A stretch of 64,000 nucleotides of DNA, taken from positions 930,001 to 994,000 of the forward strand of contig NZ_OY781939.1 in NCBI RefSeq assembly GCF_963677315.1, given 5' to 3'. Source of the DNA: an uncultured Sphaerochaeta sp. (GTDB lineage Bacteria; Spirochaetota; Spirochaetia; Sphaerochaetales; Sphaerochaetaceae). Both the position numbers and the translations under genes were made by a program. Position 1 is the first letter of the stretch. The number at the start of each line of letters is the position of its first letter. This document shows, in pieces, positions 59,017 through 64,000 of this stretch. The notes under the pieces were generated by a model. The model was not told where the DNA came from. It saw nothing but the letters and a program-made list of their open reading frames with translations, and ran no database searches.

Positions 59017-60636
59017 TTACTTGTTCAGGATCTTGGGAAGGAAGATCATGGCTGCTGCAAAGACAGCCAAGGTAACAATCCAAGCTGCCAGAACATTCAG
59101 GAAGATTCCTCCTACGACAAATCCAACCAAGGCACAAGCTGCAGAGGTCACTGCGTAAGGCATCTGGGTTGCAACGTGCTCAAGGTGTGGACACCCAGCC
59201 CCAGTGGAACTCAGGATGGTGGTATCACTGATCGGGGAAGCATGGTCACCAAAGACCGAACCACCAAGTACAGCACTCACGCTGATCATAGCTGCATTAA
59301 GCAAACCTGCGTCTGCAAGGCCCTTTGCCTGTGCAAGACCAACAGCGATAGGCATAACGATCGGGATCATGATAGCAAAGGTTCCCCAGCTCGTACCGGT
59401 TGAGAACGAGATCAGAGCGGAGAGTGCAAAGGCAATAACAGGAACCAAGGCAATCGGGAATCCACCACCGACAACAACATCACTGAGGTAGGCAGCCAAC
59501 CCAAGGCCACCATCTTCAGGACTGCTCTTGATAACCGTACCAATGGTCCAAGCCATGGTAAGGATGATAAGGGCGGGAACCATACTCTTGATTCCGTCAG
59601 TAATTGCTTCACTTGCTCCCTTGATCGTAAAGAGCTTACGAGCAGTGTAGTAGATGTATGTAATCACCAAGGTAAAGATAACAGCATAGAACAGTGCCAT
59701 TGAGGCATCGGTATTGTTGAAGGCATCACCAAGAGACATGGATGCTGCTGCAGCACCGACGCTGGTGATGGTCTCTCCATCTATGGATGAGAGGTAGGTA
59801 GTAACAGGGAACAGGATAACCGCTGTAACGATGAGGACAATAATCGGGAAAAGCATATCCAGAGGCTTTGCCTTTGCTGCATTCACATCACCATCAATGT
59901 CGATCTCACCAGGGGCTGGTCCATAGGTCTCGTTGTACAGGTTACCGGTTTCCTTGGCATAGGCAATGCTTTTTGCCATGGGACCGAAATTACGTCCGCT
60001 CAGAATGATGACAACTACCATGATAATGGTAAGCAGAGCATATAGGTTATAGGGTACTGACCGGATAAAGAAAGAGAATTCACTGACACCCAAAGCGTCA
60101 AATCCTTCAGATCCTTTTACGATGGACATTACGGTGATAACCCAGCTTGAAATGGGAACAAGGATGCATACCGGAGCTGCGGTGGAGTCCAGGATGTATG
60201 CAAGCTGTGCACGGGAAACCTTGTTCTTGTCCGTAATAGGACGCATAACGGTTCCTACTGCAAGGCTGTTGAAGTAGTCATCGATAAAGATCAACAGACC
60301 ACAGAACCAAGTCATCATGAGGCTGGTCTTCTCGGTGTGCAGCTTGTCTGCTGCCCAGCGACCAAACGCATGAGCTGAACCAGTCTTGCTGAGCATACCG
60401 ACCAATCCGCCGAGCAATGCACAGAAAAGGAAGATTCGAATGTTCCATCCATCATTGAGGGAACCGGCAATCATGTCGGTAAGATTGATGATTGCTACCA
60501 GAGGATTTCCCCCTGCTACGATCAACGCACCAGAAAAAATCCCAAGAAACAGAGAAACCATTACATCCTTGGTAATAAATGCAAGGGTAATGGTAAGAAC
60601 GGGAGGAATGAGTCCCCAAATTCCAAAACTTGTCAT
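59017..60636 (-). CDS. NhaC-family Na+/H+ antiporter
   Basis: 539 residues with about twelve to thirteen membrane helices. FIDDYFNSLAVGTVMRPITD and FSTGTSWGTFAIMIPIVMP are conserved transport-core blocks, and GSVFGDHASPISDTTILSSTG the family signature with conserved Asp residues. Members exchange Na+ for H+ or for organic substrates such as malate/lactate or arginine/lysine. The exact exchange is unknown. GAGAGG lies before ATG. An extended -10 and an inverted repeat precede the gene. Confidence 0.92.
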   Translation of the reverse strand: MTSFGIWGLIPPVLTITLAFITKDVMVSLFLGIFSGALIVAGGNPLVAIINLTDMIAGSLNDGWNIRIFLFCALLGGLVGMLSKTGSAHAFGRWAADKLHTEKTSLMMTWFCGLLIFIDDYFNSLAVGTVMRPITDKNKVSRAQLAYILDSTAAPVCILVPISSWVITVMSIVKGSEGFDALGVSEFSFFIRSVPYNLYALLTIIMVVVIILSGRNFGPMAKSIAYAKETGNLYNETYGPAPGEIDIDGDVNAAKAKPLDMLFPIIVLIVTAVILFPVTTYLSSIDGETITSVGAAAASMSLGDAFNNTDASMALFYAVIFTLVITYIYYTARKLFTIKGASEAITDGIKSMVPALIILTMAWTIGTVIKSSPEDGGLGLAAYLSDVVVGGGFPIALVPVIAFALSALISFSTGTSWGTFAIMIPIVMPIAVGLAQAKGLADAGLLNAAMISVSAVLGGSVFGDHASPISDTTILSSTGAGCPHLEHVATQMPYAVTSAACALVGFVVGGIFLNVLAAWIVTLAVFAAAMIFLPKILNK

Positions 60637-60683
60637 ATTGACCTCTCATACGGGTGAAAACCCTGAAGTGTGATTGTATGGAG

Positions 60684-60689
60684 ACTATA
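60684..60689 (-). promoter_or_regulatory. Extended -10 promoter element of nhaC
   Basis: TATAGT preceded by TGA on the minus strand fits an extended -10, about 48 bases before the ATG. The -35 is not convincing. Confidence 0.4.
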
Positions 60690-60750
60690 TCATGAGTTTT
60701 GTAACAAAGGAAAGGTTAAAAAGAGCTTTTTTGTAAATTTTCTTACAGTT

Positions 60751-60766
60751 TGTTATTAAAATAACA
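60751..60766. promoter_or_regulatory. AT-rich inverted repeat upstream of nhaC
   Basis: TGTTATT-AA-AATAACA is a 7-bp inverted repeat with a two-base centre, in a non-coding stretch 115 bases upstream of nhaC. It is a candidate regulator site with no assigned factor. Confidence 0.35.
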
Positions 60767-60798
60767 GATTCTATCAGTAAGAAGATGCCAAGACACGC

Positions 60799-60827
60799 GA
60801 ATGCCCTCCTTTCCAGGGAGGGCATTC
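60799..60827 (-). terminator. Terminator-like hairpin after the outer-membrane protein gene
   Basis: GAATGCCCTCC / GGAGGGCATTC forms an 11-bp stem extended by CACG/CGTG pairs across one mismatch, 20 bases after the stop on the minus strand. No T-tract follows. Confidence 0.6.
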
Positions 60828-60847
60828 CGTGAGTAAGAAGCACGACA

Positions 60848-62119
60848 CTAGCGAGAGAAGAGTGAGAATCTCAGTGAAAGTGCATCGATTGGCTTATCAC
60901 CGATACTCGCTCCATATTCCTGTACATAGTAGGCAGCGTCAATGTGGAAGATCAGAAGATCGAATCCAGCACCGATGGACTTGTAGCCCTGGCTGATACC
61001 ACCACGCACATCAAGAATGCTCAACAGTCTGACCGATGCTCCAAGACGGGTCTGCTCATAGAATGCCCGCGTCAGGTCATCACCCTGCAAACCACTCATG
61101 GACATGACATCGACAACATCGACTGCAAGAACAGGTCTGATCAGGGAGCCGATGTTCGGTGCCCAGGTAAGTCCTGCGTCCAGTCTCCAATCGGACTCGA
61201 TAGTCCACTCATCTTCTATGGTATTGGTGGCGCCTGAACCATCAGCATCATCAGTGATTCTGTCCCCAAGAACCTCTTCAGCCCAGTCGTTGACTGAATA
61301 GTACGTGTTCATGGTGTAGTTACCATTGAAGTTCTTTGCGGCTGCAGACAATCTCAAACCAGCTGGAAGATTTACGTTCACACCAGCAGAGATGGGGAGG
61401 GCATACCCTGCCACAATCGGAGTCTCATTGATAAACTTGACAGCTGGATCTGCATTATCATCAGCCATCATATCAGTGATGGACGATGCGCTCTGTGCTT
61501 TATAGTATGCCTTATAGACAGCCTGAGCTGTTACACCAAGGTCGATGCTGATCTTGTCAGGTACAAGTCCGATTCTGAATCCAAGTCCAGCAGTAGCTGC
61601 AGTGGTTACCTGAGCAATCAGGTTGGTACTCAGCATATCTGCACCAGTCTTATAGGACATCAGGCGTTCCTGAGCCTGCAAGGACAATCCAAAGCTTCCA
61701 ATCGTCAAGGTAGTGGAAACATCTGTAGTCAGCACATCTCCATATCCTTTCTTGATGGTTGCCAAGAACTTCTGAGCACCACTAACCATTGACTCATCCG
61801 TTCCCTCCTCAAATTCCTCAATCGCCCCACTCTCCAAGATTGCCTTGGGACTATAAGCGGTAACGGTTACCGAGGGGAGAGAGAACTTAAATCCACTCTT
61901 GGTCAGGTTTGCCGGGTTGATCAGGAAGCTATCATGATAGCCTTTCACACCCAGTCCTGCACCACCCATGCCCAATACCCGTACACTGGTTCCCACAAAG
62001 GGTTCCGCTGCCTGGGCATAGACAACATTCGAATCAGGATCGTATGCACTCACTGCAAGCAGAGGAGCCGCAATCATGAACAATGCAACCATTGTAATTA
62101 TCGTTATTTTCGTCTTCAT
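60848..62119 (-). CDS. Outer-membrane beta-barrel protein (PorV/FadL-like layout)
   Basis: 423 residues. A signal peptide (ITIITMVALFMIAAPLLAVSA) is followed by VGTSVRVLGMGGAGLGVKGYHDSFLINPANL. That run (seen in part) is the N-terminal pattern of PorV/UPF0164- and FadL-type barrels: arginine-x-x-gly-met-gly-gly, then asparagine-pro-ala. The remainder alternates barrel strands. The cargo is unknown. It lies 14 bases downstream of a lipoprotein gene and is probably co-transcribed with it. GGAGAGG precedes ATG. Confidence 0.78.
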   Translation of the reverse strand: MKTKITIITMVALFMIAAPLLAVSAYDPDSNVVYAQAAEPFVGTSVRVLGMGGAGLGVKGYHDSFLINPANLTKSGFKFSLPSVTVTAYSPKAILESGAIEEFEEGTDESMVSGAQKFLATIKKGYGDVLTTDVSTTLTIGSFGLSLQAQERLMSYKTGADMLSTNLIAQVTTAATAGLGFRIGLVPDKISIDLGVTAQAVYKAYYKAQSASSITDMMADDNADPAVKFINETPIVAGYALPISAGVNVNLPAGLRLSAAAKNFNGNYTMNTYYSVNDWAEEVLGDRITDDADGSGATNTIEDEWTIESDWRLDAGLTWAPNIGSLIRPVLAVDVVDVMSMSGLQGDDLTRAFYEQTRLGASVRLLSILDVRGGISQGYKSIGAGFDLLIFHIDAAYYVQEYGASIGDKPIDALSLRFSLFSR

Positions 62120-62133
62120 GGTACCTCTCCTCC

Positions 62134-63585
62134 TTAATTATCCCAATCATCATACATTGATCGGAGATTGTCTGCATTTGTAGAATCAAGCAAATCATCA
62201 AGCAATTCATCCAGCTGAGTAATACCGTTGATTGAATTGAGTGCTTGCAGATTCTTCACGATAGCCTCGTAATAGTCATATGACCGTGGCTTTTCTGTCG
62301 TCCCATCATGCAGGAACTGCTCAAACCCACCATAGGAGAACCCTGTAATCGTCGGTTCAACAGGTTCATATCCTTCAGGCATCGTCCCAAGACCAATCTC
62401 TGGATTATCGTCAAGCAACTCAGCAATAATAGCCTCAGGTCTCGGAGAAGTGATTCCCTCACTCGCCCAATATGCATGATGTTCTGTAATCAGCACAGAG
62501 AGAATGTACTTGATCAAGGTTGAGGTATCGAAGTTTGCATTCGGGACCTCTGAAAGCTCCAATCCACTCTTTCTGGCAAATCGCAGTGCATGCTCAATAG
62601 CACCACGATAGGCTTTCTGATTCATGAGGAAGCTCTTATACTTTGATTGAGTATAGGTGAAATCTTCTCCACTAACGGTAATTCCCATCACCGGAAGCAA
62701 ATCGGGGATCAGATTATTAAAGGAGACCATAACATCTCCAAACTCATTATCATCCTCTGCTCTGGAAACAGATTGACTTGAATCATCGTTCATTCCAGAA
62801 AGCAGTGCAGCCAGATCCAACTGACCAGAGAAGTCAATGCTTGCGGCTCCTGAAAGCTGTTCAGCTACCTGGGCAGTGAAGAGGGCATCATCAACAATAG
62901 AAAGAACTTTCTCCTTGTTCTCTTCCGTTGTGATGTCAATTGTACTATCAAGATCATCGCCAGAAGCATCATTCAAGGTAGCAACGGTGTTGGAGATAAG
63001 GTTTGTCATCATCTGAAGAACCAGCACATCACCTTGAGTTAGCTCCTCGCCTTCCTCAACTTCAGGAAGAAGAAGCTCTGAGATAGTATCAGCCAATTCA
63101 GTATTTGTTCCCAAATCAGTTTTAAGCTGCTCCAATGTCGCATTGAACAGCAATACGGTTCCTGCTGCAGCTTCTTTCTGCTCAGCTGTTGCTGGAGCCT
63201 TCAAGGACTCTACCAACTCCGCAGTCTGGGTAGGAGAAGCAAAAGCAGTTGCAAGATCGTCTTTAGTCTCTTCCTGTTCAGCCTCAGTCTGGGGCTTGAT
63301 TATCTTTGTAACCTCAGCAGGAATCGTAACTGAAATTCCAAATGTCGTATTACTATCACCAGCTGTTACGTCTTCAGCCGAGTCTCCTGTTCCAATACTT
63401 GCAGTGGTTGCTGTCACTGCAGCAGCATTGGCTGTATTGGCTTCAACGAATCCATTTGCAATATACACATTTTCACTGAAATCACCCATTAAACCTGCGA
63501 TGTCTTGCCGGATGTTGGCATCACATGAGGTAAATGCCAATGTCAGCAGCAGTACCAACAAAATTGGTATTAAGGCCTTCTTCAT
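62134..63585 (-). CDS. Large acidic lipoprotein of unknown function
   Basis: 483 residues. IPILLVLLLTLAFTSC is a lipoprotein signal with FTS-C as lipobox, so the mature protein is attached to a membrane by Cys20. The mature chain is very acidic and rich in Ala, Asp, Glu and Thr (ATTASIGTGDSAEDVTAGDS, EEQ-like clusters). It is predicted to be mostly helical (QEETKDDLATAFASPTQTAE). I do not recognise a family. AGGAGG lies upstream of ATG. The barrel protein at 60848 follows after 14 bases, suggesting a joint role in the outer envelope. Confidence 0.78.
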   Translation of the reverse strand: MKKALIPILLVLLLTLAFTSCDANIRQDIAGLMGDFSENVYIANGFVEANTANAAAVTATTASIGTGDSAEDVTAGDSNTTFGISVTIPAEVTKIIKPQTEAEQEETKDDLATAFASPTQTAELVESLKAPATAEQKEAAAGTVLLFNATLEQLKTDLGTNTELADTISELLLPEVEEGEELTQGDVLVLQMMTNLISNTVATLNDASGDDLDSTIDITTEENKEKVLSIVDDALFTAQVAEQLSGAASIDFSGQLDLAALLSGMNDDSSQSVSRAEDDNEFGDVMVSFNNLIPDLLPVMGITVSGEDFTYTQSKYKSFLMNQKAYRGAIEHALRFARKSGLELSEVPNANFDTSTLIKYILSVLITEHHAYWASEGITSPRPEAIIAELLDDNPEIGLGTMPEGYEPVEPTITGFSYGGFEQFLHDGTTEKPRSYDYYEAIVKNLQALNSINGITQLDELLDDLLDSTNADNLRSMYDDWDN

Positions 63586-63821
63586 AACGTCCTCCTCCTG
63601 AGGGGAATCCCTTCTTATTGTTCCGTTCCCTCACCTCTTCAAGTAAAGGTTATCAGTCCATTAATCCACAGGGTATGTCACACCCTGTACTAGTAAAACG
63701 TCTCTACAACCAAAGCGTTACACATTTTATGCTAGTTGTCTACTCTGAAACTCCAAAGGACAAGCGGAAATCTTATTTATCCACTTGCCCTTTGATTCTT
63801 ATCCAATTATTTAGACACTCA
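63586..63821. other. Intergenic region upstream of the lipoprotein gene
   Basis: These ~235 bases hold no credible gene. They should contain the lipoprotein promoter, but I could not assign hexamers with confidence. A hairpin for the neighbouring minus-strand ligase gene lies at 63755-63793. Confidence 0.4.
63755..63793 (-). terminator. Hairpin after the AMP-binding ligase gene
   Basis: On the minus strand, AAAGGGCAAGTGG pairs with CCGCTTGTCCTTT across a 13-base loop: 13 pairs including two G-U. It begins 28 bases after the stop codon. The following T-tract is poor, so termination may be weak. Confidence 0.55.
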
Positions 63822-64000
63822 TTATTTGAAGAACAGGTTCTTGACTACCTCAAGGTTTGCCTTTCGATTGGCTTCTTCACTCTCATACAGCGTGGCAATT
63901 CTGTCCTTGTAGAACTCTGCTGTCTTGTATCGAACCAGCTTCATGGTGGAGTTTACCAGTCCATCAGCCTCACTGAAAGGCTTTTCTATCAGTGCAAAGC
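63822..64000 (-). CDS. C-terminus of an AMP-binding acyl-CoA/ACP synthetase-like protein (cut by window edge)
   Basis: Reading the minus strand back from the TAA at 63822-63824 gives about 58 residues before the window ends. These include SEADGLVNSTMKLVRYKTAE and end in EVVKNLFFK. The LVNSTMKLVRYK segment matches the end of long-chain fatty acid CoA ligases, where the mobile C-domain carries a catalytic Lys. The substrate cannot be seen. The start lies outside the window. Confidence 0.65.
   Translation of the reverse strand, partial: FALIEKPFSEADGLVNSTMKLVRYKTAEFYKDRIATLYESEEANRKANLEVVKNLFFK

Noticed and set aside
1..64000. CRISPR arrays, insertion sequences, prophage or integrative elements
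   Set aside because: I found no regularly spaced repeats, transposase, integrase or phage structural genes, and no abrupt change of composition.

Overview
This window looks like chromosomal DNA from a spirochaete, most plausibly Sphaerochaeta or a close relative. I infer this from GC content near 50%, several signal-peptide outer-membrane barrel proteins, a stand-alone TrpR-like regulator, SdpR/SdpI, the duplicated-DMT and NhaC carriers and the sugar-fermentation genes. No database search was possible, so the genus is an inference. The DNA is dense with genes. I see no insertion sequence, prophage, CRISPR array, rRNA operon or replication origin. Three tRNA genes are present: one Leu(CAA) and two identical Asp(GTC).

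Layout. 1-9.6 kb: the end of a phosphoesterase, a DUF2804 protein, a DeaD-type RNA helicase, an MMPL/RND exporter, two divergent glycolipid-type glycosyltransferases and a PTS IIC-like membrane protein. 9.7-16 kb (minus strand): an envelope polysaccharide cluster made of a polyprenyl-phosphate sugar transferase, a secreted protein, a Wzi-like barrel and another barrel. 16-26 kb: a TrpR-like regulator, a ferritin-VIT1 iron transporter, an aldo/keto reductase, an AEC carrier, the xylBA operon with a divergent AraC regulator, a tiny secreted protein with a near-consensus promoter, rbsK and a cardiolipin synthase. 26-37 kb: queH, a TPR protein, a patatin autotransporter, tRNA-Leu, ilvA, an SdpR/SdpI pair, mltG with a coiled-coil partner, a structured leader before a DbpA-domain protein, an MBL hydrolase and a DksA-like protein.

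37.6-45.8 kb (minus strand) is the most interesting stretch. Nine genes, none separated by more than 36 bases, run cobT-cbiR-cobU-cobS-thrH-small membrane protein-SAM hydroxide adenosyltransferase-ECF S component-fused ECF A/A'/T protein. The first four make up a cobamide salvage and remodelling pathway. The ECF transporter and a HAD phosphatase in the same run suggest an uptake and remodelling unit, in which the phosphatase could fill the missing CobC step.

45.9-64 kb: a DMT carrier, a MutY-like protein without Fe-S cysteines, a PerM-type protein, trmJ, a glycerophosphodiesterase, a DUF362 ferredoxin protein, nagB, an MnmA lacking the usual persulfide cysteine, two tRNA-Asp units, a PAP2 phosphatase, a DEDDh exonuclease, cyuA, manA, an NhaC antiporter, an outer-membrane protein, a lipoprotein, and the end of an AMP-binding ligase.

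One recurring regulatory pattern stands out. At least nine genes have no Shine-Dalgarno sequence and carry a -10 hexamer 5-7 bases before the ATG, with a -35-like hexamer 17-18 bases further up in most of them. This predicts leaderless mRNAs. Other genes have strong GGAGG-type sites, so both modes of initiation seem to operate.
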